Assembly (NCBI GenBank): GCA_031256675.1
Contig: JAIRQC010000111.1
Span: 1 to 33,474, forward strand
Length of the DNA: 33,474 bases
From: Rikenellaceae bacterium
Lineage (GTDB): Bacteria > Bacteroidota > Bacteroidia > Bacteroidales > Rikenellaceae
Direction of reading: 5' to 3'
In this document: in pieces, positions 9,690 through 19,215 of the stretch
Layout: each line of letters starts with the position of its first letter
How positions within the stretch are numbered: position 1 is the first letter of the stretch
Notes under the pieces: generated by a model
Told to the model about the DNA's origin: nothing
The model's input: the letters and a program-made list of their open reading frames with translations, nothing else
Databases searched by the model: none
Program-made: the position numbers and the translations under genes

Positions 9690-10895
9690 ATGAAGAGAAA
9701 GATTTTTTACATACTGCTTGCCCTGTGTCCGTTTGCCGCGCAGGCGCAGGACAGGTACATTGAGAGCGACGTGGTGCCGCTGGCCGAGAAACGCGGTTTC
9801 AACTTCGAGACGCGCGCGGGCGACTTTACGCTCAAGCCTTTCGTGCTGGTGCAGACCTCCGCCAAGCTGAACTATTACGACGACGAGGGGCTCGACCTAG
9901 CCGATCAGGACAACATAGCCAACAGCGGTTTCGAGGTGGGCAACGCGCTGCTGGGCTTTGCCGGAAAGGCGTTCGGCAAGCTGACCTTCAACCTCACGCT
10001 CAATGCGGCCCAGAGCGGCGACGCGATGCTCCAGCAGGCGTGGTTCGAGTATAACGTCAGGGACGAGCTGCGTCTGCGCGCCGGAAAGTTCAAGACCCCC
10101 TTTGCGCAGGCCTATCTGGTTACGCTCGGCCAGACGCTCTTCCCGTCGCTGCCCCTGTCGCTCACAACGCCGGTCAATATACCCTATTCGCTCAACTCGG
10201 TCAACCCCAACTTTGCCACGGGGTTCGACCTCGGCGTGCAACTGCACGGACTGCTGCGGAACAGGTGGGAGTACCGCGTGGGGGTTTTCAACGGTACGGG
10301 CGTCGGGGTCAACGCCGCCCGCAAGACGATGAGCGACGACCTCGGCATACCCTCGCTGCTCTACGCCGCGCGCCTCGCATGGACGCCGAAAGGGGCCGCA
10401 ACAACCCACCAAGGCAGCCCGACCGACCTGCGCAACGACAAATGGCTCGTCGCGCTCTCGGCCTCCTACAACGTCGAGGCCAACTGGCAGGCGAGCAACG
10501 ACCTGCGCGTGGGGCTGGAATTTTCGCGCCTCAAAAACCGCTGGTATTTCGGCGCCGAGGCCTACTACCTGAACATGAAGTTCGTCCGGAGGCAGAACAT
10601 CGCCCCGCTCTACCAGTTTGTCGGCGGATATGTGCATGGGGGATATTTTGCCACCGAACGCATTCAGCTGGCCCTGCGCTACGACCTCTGCGACCGCAAC
10701 TCTCTCCGCACGGCGGGCTACCTCAACGCTCCCGCCGTGGGCTTCAACTACTTCATCGCCGGCTACAACCTGCGCTTGCAGGCCATGTACCAGTATCTCG
10801 GCAAGTGGGGCCACACCGACCAGACGGAGCGCGACAACGACGACATGGGCCTCGCGCAACACTCGGCGCAGGTGATGCTGCAATTTTCGTTTTAG
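9690..10895 (+). CDS. Porin O/P-like (phosphate-selective porin family) outer membrane protein
   Basis: Signal peptide; LRAGKFKTPFAQAYL; VFNGTGVG; C-terminal QVMLQFSF. Confidence 0.85.
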   Translation: MKRKIFYILLALCPFAAQAQDRYIESDVVPLAEKRGFNFETRAGDFTLKPFVLVQTSAKLNYYDDEGLDLADQDNIANSGFEVGNALLGFAGKAFGKLTFNLTLNAAQSGDAMLQQAWFEYNVRDELRLRAGKFKTPFAQAYLVTLGQTLFPSLPLSLTTPVNIPYSLNSVNPNFATGFDLGVQLHGLLRNRWEYRVGVFNGTGVGVNAARKTMSDDLGIPSLLYAARLAWTPKGAATTHQGSPTDLRNDKWLVALSASYNVEANWQASNDLRVGLEFSRLKNRWYFGAEAYYLNMKFVRRQNIAPLYQFVGGYVHGGYFATERIQLALRYDLCDRNSLRTAGYLNAPAVGFNYFIAGYNLRLQAMYQYLGKWGHTDQTERDNDDMGLAQHSAQVMLQFSF

Positions 10896-10898
10896 ACA

Positions 10899-11597
10899 AT
10901 GGCACGTTTTGCAATGCTTCTTCTCTGCCTGTCGCTGGTCTGCTGCGACAGTGGCGACATATATCCCGAACAGAAGCGCGTGGAAGAGGTGGAGGTGCGC
11001 GTCGAGGCGCGTTTCGACTTCGAGAACATGCAGGCTTTCCCGCAGAATTACCGCATCGTCTGGGGGGCGTTTGTCGGCACGTCGCCCTATCCGCTCGCCT
11101 TCGAGGTCGCGACAAAGCCCGCAACGGGAACATGGCAGGCCGCCACGCTGCAAACCGTGCCGCGCGGGACGACGCATATGGCCCTTGCTCTGCTCGACAG
11201 GGTCGAAGACAAGGCGAGGTACTTCTTTCACCGCGTTCCTCTCGGCGGCGACGGGGAGTTGACGGTCGACGGGACGGTCGATCTCGCCCCTTTTGCCCGC
11301 GTGCAGGCGCAGATTTTCACCCCACAGTGCATCCAGTGCCACGGCGCGGGCGGGCTGGCGGCGGGGCTCGACCTGACCGAGGGCAACGCCCGCGCCAATC
11401 TGGTCGACGCGCCCTCGCAGCCCGACAACTCGCCCAAAATGCGCGTCGAGAAATACTCGCTGCAAAACAGTTTCCTGCTCGACGTGCTGACACTGCGCCC
11501 TGCGACGATAACGACCAACCACACGACGCTCTCCTCGCTCGACGCCGTGGACGACATAGAGCTGATCAGGGCATGGATCACCTCCCCAAACGATTGA
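10899..11597 (+). CDS. Mono-heme c-type cytochrome lipoprotein
   Basis: Lipobox LSLVCC; single CIQCH motif; starts 3 nt after the porin stop. Confidence 0.75.
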   Translation: MARFAMLLLCLSLVCCDSGDIYPEQKRVEEVEVRVEARFDFENMQAFPQNYRIVWGAFVGTSPYPLAFEVATKPATGTWQAATLQTVPRGTTHMALALLDRVEDKARYFFHRVPLGGDGELTVDGTVDLAPFARVQAQIFTPQCIQCHGAGGLAAGLDLTEGNARANLVDAPSQPDNSPKMRVEKYSLQNSFLLDVLTLRPATITTNHTTLSSLDAVDDIELIRAWITSPND

Positions 11598-11601
11598 CAT
11601 T

Positions 11602-12744
11602 ATGAAATACTCCAAACCGACGCCGCCCGACTTGCCGGTCGAAGTCCGTCTCTCGGCTTTCGAGCGGGAGAACGCGGGCGAATATCATCTTATCATGGAG
11701 GGAAACGATATGCTGCTGTGCGCCGAAGCGCAGTACGCCAATATCGAAAAGGCCCTGAAACATCTGACCGAAAACATCCTGCCCGCCGACGCCGTACCGG
11801 TGTTGAAACGCTGGCTGGTGAGCGACGCGGTCAACCACGAGACGCTGTTGAAAAGGGTGAACGGCGCGGCGGCGACCTCGGTCGTGCAGCAGCCTCCATT
11901 GAGCGGGGCGAAAGTTGCGCTGTGGGCATGGTTCGTGCAGGGGGCGCAGCTGTCGCGCACCGGCGAGAACAGCGTGGCTATGCGACGTTCGGCCTGCCGT
12001 CATCTGTTCGACATGCAGATGCACAGCCACGGCCGCGACGAATTTGCCCAGACCGAGGAGATATTCGAGAACTACACCGGCAGGCTGAGAGCGGAGGGTT
12101 GCACGCTTGCCGACAACGCCCTCCGAACGTGGATATTCGTTCAGGGGGTCGACACCCATTACGCCGACATGGTAAAGGCGCGCAAACTGCATTTCTACGG
12201 ACAGGGGTTGACCGAGCACACCCATTACATTGCCAGCACCGGCATTGAGGGCAAGTACATCCATCCCGAAACCACCGTACTGATGGACGCATACGCCGTC
12301 GACGGCCTTGTCGAGGGGCAGGTCGCCTATCTCAAAGGGGCGGGCCACCTCAATCCGACCCACGAGTACGGCGTGACATTCGAGCGGGCTACGGCGGTCG
12401 ACTACGGCGACCGCCGCCACATTTTCGTCTCCGGCACGGCGAGCATCGACAACAGGGGAAACATACTCCACCCGCTCGACATAAGGGGCCAGACCGAACG
12501 CACGCTCGAAAACGTTGGGGTGCTACTGGCCGAAGGCGGCGCACGGACGGACGACATAGCCCAGATGATCGTCTATCTGCGCGACACGGCCGACTACCGC
12601 ACGGTGGCCGCATTGCTCGGCGCGCGCTGTCCCGACATACCGAAAGTCATAGTCTGGGCGCCGGTTTGCCGTCCGGGCTGGCTGGTGGAGATCGAATGTA
12701 TAGCCGTGTGCGCGGCCGAAAACAGACAGTATGCGCCGTTTTAG
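11602..12744 (+). CDS. Two-part Rid/YjgF-superfamily protein (chorismatase FkbO/Hyg5-like architecture)
   Basis: C-terminal HIFVSGTASIDNRGNILHPLDIRGQTERTLENV...ARTDDIAQMIVYLRD is Rid-like; N-terminal half resembles the chorismatase-type extra domain. Confidence 0.65.
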   Translation: MKYSKPTPPDLPVEVRLSAFERENAGEYHLIMEGNDMLLCAEAQYANIEKALKHLTENILPADAVPVLKRWLVSDAVNHETLLKRVNGAAATSVVQQPPLSGAKVALWAWFVQGAQLSRTGENSVAMRRSACRHLFDMQMHSHGRDEFAQTEEIFENYTGRLRAEGCTLADNALRTWIFVQGVDTHYADMVKARKLHFYGQGLTEHTHYIASTGIEGKYIHPETTVLMDAYAVDGLVEGQVAYLKGAGHLNPTHEYGVTFERATAVDYGDRRHIFVSGTASIDNRGNILHPLDIRGQTERTLENVGVLLAEGGARTDDIAQMIVYLRDTADYRTVAALLGARCPDIPKVIVWAPVCRPGWLVEIECIAVCAAENRQYAPF

Positions 12745-14866
12745 CGTTTGGCTGTGGGGCGGGCTGATCATCGTGCTGGTTGCGGCGACCTTTGTGGAGA
12801 AATATCTCGGCGCGCAACGGGCGCACAGCCTCGTTTACGGTTCGTGGTGGTTTGCCGTGCTGTGGGGGGCGATGGCGGCGGCGATACTGCTCGGTATTCG
12901 CGGAAAGGGAGCGCCGCTGCGGCTGGTGCACATTTCGCTCGTTGTGATACTCGCCGGCGCGCTGTGCACGAAACTGTTGGGCGAGCGGGGGCAGATAGTC
13001 CTGCGAGAGGGCGAGGCGGGCATTGCCGAGGGGGTCGAATTGCCGTTCGAGCTCGTGCTGGACGAGTTCAGCATAGAGTATTACGCAGGGACCAACACCC
13101 CGTCGGACTACGTTTCGCGGCTCACCGTGCGCGAGGCCCGAAGCGGCGCGGCGCACAGCGGGCAGGCGTCGATGAACAGGATCTTCTCGCATGGAGGCTA
13201 TCGTTTCTACCAGTCTTCGTTCGTCGGCGACGATTGCAGCGTGCTGACCATCTATCGCGATCCGGTCGGGATAGCCGTCACATACGCCGGTTATGTGCTA
13301 TTCGCGCTGTCGGGGCTGTGGATGATGGCGCGGAGATTTCGCGTGAGGAAAAAATTGATCGCCGCGCTGCTGCTGCTCCTGCCCTCCACGATGTTCGGGG
13401 CGCAGAAGGTCGCGACGCTCGATGCGGCGCAGGCGCGGCAATTCAGCGATTTGTGGATGCTGCACGACGGACGGATAACCTCCGTATCGGCCTTTGCGCA
13501 CGATTTCACAATGAAGCTCGCCGGCAAAAGCGCTCCCGGGGGCATGAGCGCCGAGCAGGTGCTGGCCGGTTTCCTGTTCTTTCCCGAGCAGTGGCAGCAC
13601 GCGGCGCTGTTCGAGGTGCGCAGCCCCGCCCTCAAACGTCTGCTGAATGCCGAGACCGAAAAGGCCTCTTTTGCCGACTTTTTCGACGACGAGGGGGGCT
13701 TCAGGCTCGCCGCTCAGCCGCCCTCCAAAGAGGTCGTGCGGCTGAGCGACAGGATACAGCTTGTAAACATGCTGCACAGCGGAGAACCCCTGCGGCTCTT
13801 CCCGCTGCCCGCAGAGGGGGGGCTGCACTGGTATCATCCGACGGAGAACTTCCCACCCGACCGGCCGCAGGAAGACATTACGTTCGTCCGGACGGTACTG
13901 ACCGAATGTTACGCCGCCCTGCACAGCGACGACCGCGCCGGGTTCGAGGCCGCATTGCGGCGTATCGGCGACTTTCAGAGGCAACATGCGGGGCGGTTCC
14001 TGCCTTCGGAAAGGCATCGGCGCGTCGAGATATTTTACCTGAGGCACAACCTCGTCCCGCCGCTTTTCATGTTTAACCTCGCAGTCGGCATTCTCGCGCT
14101 GCTGTCGCTTTTTGTCCGGCGGGACTGGCGGCCGGTACGACTGTTCTCGACGTTGCACGTTCTGTCGTTCTGTCTGTTGAGCATTTCGATCGGGTTGAGG
14201 ACATACGTCGGCGGGCGGCTGCCGTTTGCATCGGGGTTCGAGACGATGCTGCTCATGGCGTGGATAGCGATGGCTGCGGGGTGGATATTCCGTCGCAGGG
14301 CGTCGTTGGTATTGCCTTTCGGACTGCTCGCCTCGGGCTGCGCGCTGCTGGTGGCCCATCTCGGAATGGCCAACCCGAAGATCACGCCGCTCGTGCCGGT
14401 ACTCTCGTCGCCGCTGCTCAGCCTGCACGTCTCGCTCATCATGACGGCATATCTACTGCTGGCCTTCACGGCGTTGAACAGCCTTGTCGCACTCGTTTCG
14501 CACGGCTTGCAGGGTTCATGGGGTGTGCGTGGCTTGCAGGGTTTGCGGAGCTTGCAGAGTTTGCAGGGGTTGCGGGAACGGGCTCGCGCCGTCAACCTGA
14601 CCTGCCTGCCTCCGGCGCTGTTTCTCCTCGGGGCGGGGATCTTCATCGGGGCCGTATGGGCCAACGTGTCGTGGGGCAGCTACTGGAGCTGGGACCCAAA
14701 GGAGACATGGGCGCTTATCACCTTCATGCTCTACGCCCTCGCATTGCATAAATGCGACCTTTCGCCCGTTGCATTCCATCTTTTCGTGTTGCTGTCGTTC
14801 CTTTCGGTGCCGATAACATATTTCGGGGTAAACTATTTCTTCGGCGGAATGCACGGGTATGGTTGA
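12731..14866 (+). CDS. ccsA: System II cytochrome c biogenesis protein, ResB-CcsA fusion (CcsBA)
   Basis: N-terminal ResB-like region; C-terminal WGSYWSWDPKETWALITF WWD signature; multiple TMs; start overlaps the upstream stop by 14 nt. Confidence 0.9.
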   Translation: MRRFSVWLWGGLIIVLVAATFVEKYLGAQRAHSLVYGSWWFAVLWGAMAAAILLGIRGKGAPLRLVHISLVVILAGALCTKLLGERGQIVLREGEAGIAEGVELPFELVLDEFSIEYYAGTNTPSDYVSRLTVREARSGAAHSGQASMNRIFSHGGYRFYQSSFVGDDCSVLTIYRDPVGIAVTYAGYVLFALSGLWMMARRFRVRKKLIAALLLLLPSTMFGAQKVATLDAAQARQFSDLWMLHDGRITSVSAFAHDFTMKLAGKSAPGGMSAEQVLAGFLFFPEQWQHAALFEVRSPALKRLLNAETEKASFADFFDDEGGFRLAAQPPSKEVVRLSDRIQLVNMLHSGEPLRLFPLPAEGGLHWYHPTENFPPDRPQEDITFVRTVLTECYAALHSDDRAGFEAALRRIGDFQRQHAGRFLPSERHRRVEIFYLRHNLVPPLFMFNLAVGILALLSLFVRRDWRPVRLFSTLHVLSFCLLSISIGLRTYVGGRLPFASGFETMLLMAWIAMAAGWIFRRRASLVLPFGLLASGCALLVAHLGMANPKITPLVPVLSSPLLSLHVSLIMTAYLLLAFTALNSLVALVSHGLQGSWGVRGLQGLRSLQSLQGLRERARAVNLTCLPPALFLLGAGIFIGAVWANVSWGSYWSWDPKETWALITFMLYALALHKCDLSPVAFHLFVLLSFLSVPITYFGVNYFFGGMHGYG
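14534..14578 (+). repeat. 9-bp in-frame tandem repeat, 5 units, inside the CcsBA gene
   Basis: TTGCAGGGT TTGCGGAGC TTGCAGAGT TTGCAGGGG TTGCGGGAA encoding LQG-LRS-LQS-LQG-LRE; an extra isolated GGCTTGCAGGGT lies upstream at 14504. Confidence 0.9.
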
Positions 14867-14892
14867 AAGTTCGTCCAAAGAGGCTATCTTTG
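14863..14892 (+). promoter_or_regulatory. Bacteroidetes sigma-ABfr-type promoter
   Basis: TTG (14863) - N19 - TATCTTTG (14885-14892), upstream of the TTG-initiated methyltransferase and overlapping the ccsBA stop. Confidence 0.7.
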
Positions 14893-14918
14893 TTCCGTAA
14901 AACCCAAACCGGACAGTT

Positions 14919-15449
14919 TTGAAAAAACTCACAGCCAAGGAGCTTGACCGCCCAGCCATAGAGGATTACGTCGCCGCAGTGAAGATGCCGGTGGCGGTGG
15001 TGCTCGACAACGTGCGCAGCATGAACAACGTCGGGTCGTTCTTCCGCACCTGCGACGCTTTTGCCGCAGAGCGCCTTGTGCTCTGCGGCATAACCGCCGC
15101 GCCGCCCAATCGCGAGATACACAAAACGGCCCTCGGCGCCGAACAGAGCGTCGCATGGGCCCACTGTCCCGATACCGTGGCGGCGCTGGCAGCCCTGCGT
15201 GCCGAGGGTTACACGCTCGTGGCCGTCGAACAGGTCGAGGGGGCGCTCTCGCCGGAGCAGGTCGAGTGGGATCCGGCAGGAAAATATGCCGTGATCTTCG
15301 GCAACGAACTTTCGGGGGTCGGCCAGCAGGCCGTCGACATGTGCGACATGGCCGTCGAGATACCCCAGGTCGGCACCAAGCACTCCCTCAACGTCGCCGT
15401 CTCTGGCGGAATCGTATTGTGGCAAATATTCTCATCGCTGAGAGTTTGA
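14919..15449 (+). CDS. TrmH/SpoU family RNA 2'-O-methyltransferase
   Basis: LDNVRSMNNVGSFFRTCDAF, VIFGNELSGV, IPQVGTKHSLNVAVSGGIVLW motifs; apparent TTG start. Confidence 0.9.
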   Translation: MKKLTAKELDRPAIEDYVAAVKMPVAVVLDNVRSMNNVGSFFRTCDAFAAERLVLCGITAAPPNREIHKTALGAEQSVAWAHCPDTVAALAALRAEGYTLVAVEQVEGALSPEQVEWDPAGKYAVIFGNELSGVGQQAVDMCDMAVEIPQVGTKHSLNVAVSGGIVLWQIFSSLRV

Positions 15450-15921
15450 GCAAGATTCGGGGGCTCTTGGATTTGTCCCGTCATGCTGATAAATCGCGGT
15501 ATTCGGATTTATGCCGGCACGCCCGCAGCCGTCAGAATTATTATGTTCCGTCGGCTTCGCGTTGCCTTCGCGTTGCCTTCGTTCTCCTCGCGCGATCTTG
15601 GCACAGTCTGCAAGCGGTCCCTTGCCTTCGCCACGCTGCTCGGTTTCTCCTCCTTGCATGGCATAAGCCTCTGCATAATCTTCGAGCGTCGGTTTCTGCG
15701 CTTTTAACGCCTTTGCCTCGTCATATAGTGTCAGATGTGCGACTCAGCGAATGCATTAAAATCATCGAAAATCATAATACTGTTCGCGCCTGAAAATTAA
15801 GCGACAAACAGTTCTGCGCGGCATGTATTGCGGTCAACTCCGCCTGTATCGACTGCGCCGGACGCAATGATGCTGCCCCAGATGTCTGTTTTCCCTCATC
15901 GTGGTAGCGAGCGCAATCCCC

Positions 15922-15990
15922 ATCATTGCGGGCGGAGCGAAACAATCAAGAGAATCACAACCCCGACTGCTTCGCTCCGCCCGCAATGAC
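15922..15990. repeat. Long inverted repeat, REP/MITE-like (TCATTGCGGGCGGAGCGAAxCAxTC family)
   Basis: CATTGCGGGCGGAGCGAAACA...TGCTTCGCTCCGCCCGCAATG, arms about 21 bp with one mismatch. Confidence 0.9.
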
Positions 15991-16020
15991 GTAGCCCTCA
16001 ATGACGTAGCCTGCAATGAC
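15984..16020. repeat. 15-bp tandem repeat (CAATGACGTAGCCyk), about 2.5 copies, at the edge of the REP
   Basis: CAATGAC at 15984, 15999 and 16014 with GTAGCC spacers. Confidence 0.85.
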
Positions 16021-16107
16021 GTGAGATCAGACCTCCTGAAACTGCCCGTCCTGTCAAATGCCTGCCGCTTAACGTGGGGCGGGCGACCTGACGGCCCGAA
16101 CGCGAAA

Positions 16108-16135
16108 CCCCCTCTCATAAGGTTATGAGAGGGGG
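16108..16135 (-). terminator. Probable intrinsic terminator of the TonB cluster
   Basis: Perfect 12-bp stem CCCCCTCTCATA-AGGT-TATGAGAGGGGG downstream of the minus-strand TPR gene, followed by TTT on that strand. Confidence 0.7.
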
Positions 16136-16219
16136 AAATCAACGTCCGGCCCGCGGCCACAAAAGATGCGATAAATATGCAGCAAACGACACGGCGGTAT
16201 TTCAAGCGCGCTGCATGCC

Positions 16220-17956
16220 TTATTTATGCCCTTTCGCCACCTCTTTTTTCAAGAAGTCGAGGGCGAAGGAGGCGCTGCTGTTGTCCGGATTGTATTCGAG
16301 GGCCTTTTCGAGGTTCTCTATCGCTTTGGGCTTGTCGGAGTCGAAATAGTAGCGGCCTATGTTGTCGTAAGCCGTCGACAGGTTGCTCTTGACCGTCGCT
16401 TTGGCCATCTCGACCTCGCCTTTTTCGGTCACCACGCCGATATACTGCTCAAAACACTCTTTCGACTTGTCGCGGGCCGCATCGCCGAGGATGAACCAGT
16501 TGAGGCGCGCGCGGTTGAAATATGCATCCTGAGTGGTCGGCGCCCCCTCGATGACCACGCCGTAGGCCGCGTCGGCCTTGTTCATCATCTCCTGCAACCC
16601 GGCCTGCTCTTCGGTCGTTTTGGACGAAACGTAGTAGAACACCGCGTTGGCAAAGTAGTAGTTGTCGGTCAGCAACGTCCTGCTGTCGGGAACCGCTGCC
16701 AACTCCTCGTACAGCCGGGCGGCGTAATTGTAGTTCGTGTAGTCGGTCGGCGACTGCCTTGTCCGGTAGAGTTTGGAGGCCAGCTCGCTGAACTCGGCGC
16801 CCGGCGCGGCTTTCTTGCTAACGCCCTTGCGCAGAGCGTCGAGCATCTTGTCGAAATGGGCCTCGTCGATGGTCAGCGCATCGCCGGAGATGGCCAGCTT
16901 GGCCTCGGCCCGTGCGAGGTAGGAGTAATCGATGCCCACGACGCGCGACGTGTCGACCTTGTCGATAAAGTTATAGATGGCCGAAGCTGCGTCCGAGTAG
17001 TGGCCGTTTTCGTATGCCGAGAAGCCGAGGTAACGCCAGATGCGCGGGTTGACGTCGTCGAGCCGTTTCATTTCGTTGGCCTCTTTTTCAAGCGATTCGT
17101 AATCACGGGTCAGGATCAGGAAGTCGGCGTGGCGCATGCGCGAGTTCAGCGAGTAGTCCGTGTGATCCATGTAGCTTTTGTAGTAGCTGAGCGCCTTGGC
17201 TATATGCTCCTCGCGTTTTGACTTGTCCTCTTCGAGCAGCGACCACAGATAGTAGGTTTCGGCCATCTCGCGGTACGTGGGGCCGTACTCGGGGTTGGAA
17301 CTTATCAGCTCCTCGAACATCTCGACAGCCTCGGGGAAAGCGTTGGCTTTCTTGGTGATAACGGCCAGGTGCAACTTTGCCCTGAGCAGCGAGTTGTCCA
17401 GCGTGTAGGCGTTGCGGTAGGCCATGTAGGCGTCGCTGGCCTTGTCGAGGTTATACTTGGCGTCGCCGAGGGCCAGATAGCCCTGTGCCAGCGTGTTGTT
17501 GAAGTCCACCGCCTGCTGGGCATACCCTGCCGCTTTTTCGTAGTCGGGATAGCGCGTGTCGATATATGCTTTGGCTATGGCTACCAACTCTTTGGTGGTT
17601 TTTTTGCTCACCTTGGGGATCGACCTGGTGAAATCGGCCTGCGCCTGCTCCTTTTTGCCCGCATTGAGCAGCAGATGACCCAGACCTATGTAGTTGATAA
17701 GGGGGTTTTTCTTCATTGTCAACCCCTTGTTGAAGGTCTCCTCGGCCAGCGCATCCTCGCCGAGGGTGAGGTAGAGGTCGCCCAAACGGAAAAACACCTC
17801 GCCGTCGGCCGATTTGCCCGTGGAGAGCTGTTCGAGGATCGTGCGGGCCTTTTCGTACTGTTCGGCCTCGATGGCCTTTTGCGCCTCGGCCAGGTTCTGA
17901 CCGTAGAGGCTTGCGGCGCAAACCGCTGAAAACAAGATTAACAGGAATTTTTTCAT
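16220..17956 (-). CDS. TPR-repeat protein, periplasmic
   Basis: Signal peptide MKKFLLILFSAVCAASLYGQ; multiple TPR-like helices (RLGDLYLTLGEDALAEETF, GYLALGDAKYNLDKASDAY). Confidence 0.85.
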   Translation of the reverse strand: MKKFLLILFSAVCAASLYGQNLAEAQKAIEAEQYEKARTILEQLSTGKSADGEVFFRLGDLYLTLGEDALAEETFNKGLTMKKNPLINYIGLGHLLLNAGKKEQAQADFTRSIPKVSKKTTKELVAIAKAYIDTRYPDYEKAAGYAQQAVDFNNTLAQGYLALGDAKYNLDKASDAYMAYRNAYTLDNSLLRAKLHLAVITKKANAFPEAVEMFEELISSNPEYGPTYREMAETYYLWSLLEEDKSKREEHIAKALSYYKSYMDHTDYSLNSRMRHADFLILTRDYESLEKEANEMKRLDDVNPRIWRYLGFSAYENGHYSDAASAIYNFIDKVDTSRVVGIDYSYLARAEAKLAISGDALTIDEAHFDKMLDALRKGVSKKAAPGAEFSELASKLYRTRQSPTDYTNYNYAARLYEELAAVPDSRTLLTDNYYFANAVFYYVSSKTTEEQAGLQEMMNKADAAYGVVIEGAPTTQDAYFNRARLNWFILGDAARDKSKECFEQYIGVVTEKGEVEMAKATVKSNLSTAYDNIGRYYFDSDKPKAIENLEKALEYNPDNSSASFALDFLKKEVAKGHK

Positions 17957-17992
17957 ATCTGATTTTAATTTAATGGTCTATTTCGGTCGCCC

Positions 17993-18070
17993 CGTCATTG
18001 CGAGGGTGAAACCCGAAGCGGGACGGTAAAGCGCAGCCCGTCTTGTTTTCGCCCCGCCCGCAGTGACGCG
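17993..18070. repeat. REP-like interspersed element
   Basis: CGTCATTGCGAG...CCCGCAGTGACGCG between two genes of the cluster. Confidence 0.6.
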
Positions 18071-18111
18071 GAGAGAATTGCTTTCCGCGTCACAGGTTCG
18101 CTGTCGCAATG

Positions 18112-19008
18112 CTATATCTTCTCCCTTACATTTATCTCCCTCTTAGGCATTACAAAGGGCGTCAGCCCCGACTTCAATATTATTCGCTGCCCGACGTCGC
18201 CGGCGACGAACGAGGCCAAGCCCAGCCCCAGTCCGGCGTTGCCCTGACAGTTGACTATCCTGATCGTGCGCACGAAGGGATAGCTCCCCTCGGCGATGTT
18301 GTTCTGCGTAGGCTGGCGGGCCTCGGCGCCGCTGCCCACCGACAGCGCCCCCACCTTGTCGATGAAACGCCGCACCTCCCCGTCGGGTTCGTAGAGCCAG
18401 TTTACCCCGATGAAGCCTATGCTGTTGACATTCTTAGAGAGGTGCTCCATCAATTCGAGCGTCGAGCTCGCGGAGAACACCCACGTCGCCGGCAGGCTGT
18501 CGACCCCCGCGAACTCCATCATATACTGCACCGTGCTCGAATGCGAATTGTCGAACACCAGTTTGAAACTGCGCGGGTTAGCCGTCCCTGTGAGTATATC
18601 CTTCAACTCCTGTTCGCTTATCGACTTCGGCCCGTTGGCGCGGTTGGCTATCAGCGCGATAGCGTCGTAGGCTATCTCGTTGATGCACGGCCTGACGCGA
18701 CGGTTCTCGAACCAGTTCTTCTCATTCTCGGTCAGGTCGCGCGCCATGATCGCCACCCGCAGCGAGTCGGAGTGCATGAGCGAATCGACAATCGTCTGCC
18801 CAGGAAGGCCGAGCAACTCGATATGCGTGTATTTATAGGTATGGCCGAACATATCCACCTCGTCGAGCATTATCGGGTAGACGGTCTGGTCGACCATTAC
18901 GGTGATGCTGCCGCGCGTCGGGGTCTGCCGGTTGCGCCACTCCCTGCACGAGAGCGTCATCGCGGCAACCGCCACCGTCAACAGCAAATATTTCGTTATC
19001 CGGTTCAT
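18112..19008 (-). CDS. PstS-like phosphate ABC transporter substrate-binding lipoprotein
   Basis: Lipobox MTLSC; SISEQELKDILTG, VGALSVGSGAEARQPTQNNIAEGSYPFVRTIRIV; conserved neighbour of Bacteroidetes exbBD-tonB clusters. Confidence 0.8.
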   Translation of the reverse strand: MNRITKYLLLTVAVAAMTLSCREWRNRQTPTRGSITVMVDQTVYPIMLDEVDMFGHTYKYTHIELLGLPGQTIVDSLMHSDSLRVAIMARDLTENEKNWFENRRVRPCINEIAYDAIALIANRANGPKSISEQELKDILTGTANPRSFKLVFDNSHSSTVQYMMEFAGVDSLPATWVFSASSTLELMEHLSKNVNSIGFIGVNWLYEPDGEVRRFIDKVGALSVGSGAEARQPTQNNIAEGSYPFVRTIRIVNCQGNAGLGLGLASFVAGDVGQRIILKSGLTPFVMPKREINVREKI

Positions 19009-19215
19009 TTTAATACGGTTTTCGGCCCGCAGCCAGTGCAGGGGTGCACGGGCCGCAGGCGATAAGTGCAGCCCTGCGCCGCCGATGGCTGCGGGCTGCC
19101 GACCTTGCTACGCAAGGCCGAAAAAACTTTTTAATAAGTCCCCGACCTGGCCTGTGGCAAAACCTTTCGACCGGAACTCTGCCTCCATGCCCTGCGGCGC
19201 GGCCTTTTCCAAATT

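Noticed and set aside
9897-11615. 572-aa minus-strand ORF
   Set aside because: Antisense shadow of the porin and mono-heme genes; low-complexity composition and no recognisable domain.
16226-17221. 331-aa plus-strand ORF
   Set aside because: Antisense to the TPR gene, which has a signal peptide and TPR pattern.
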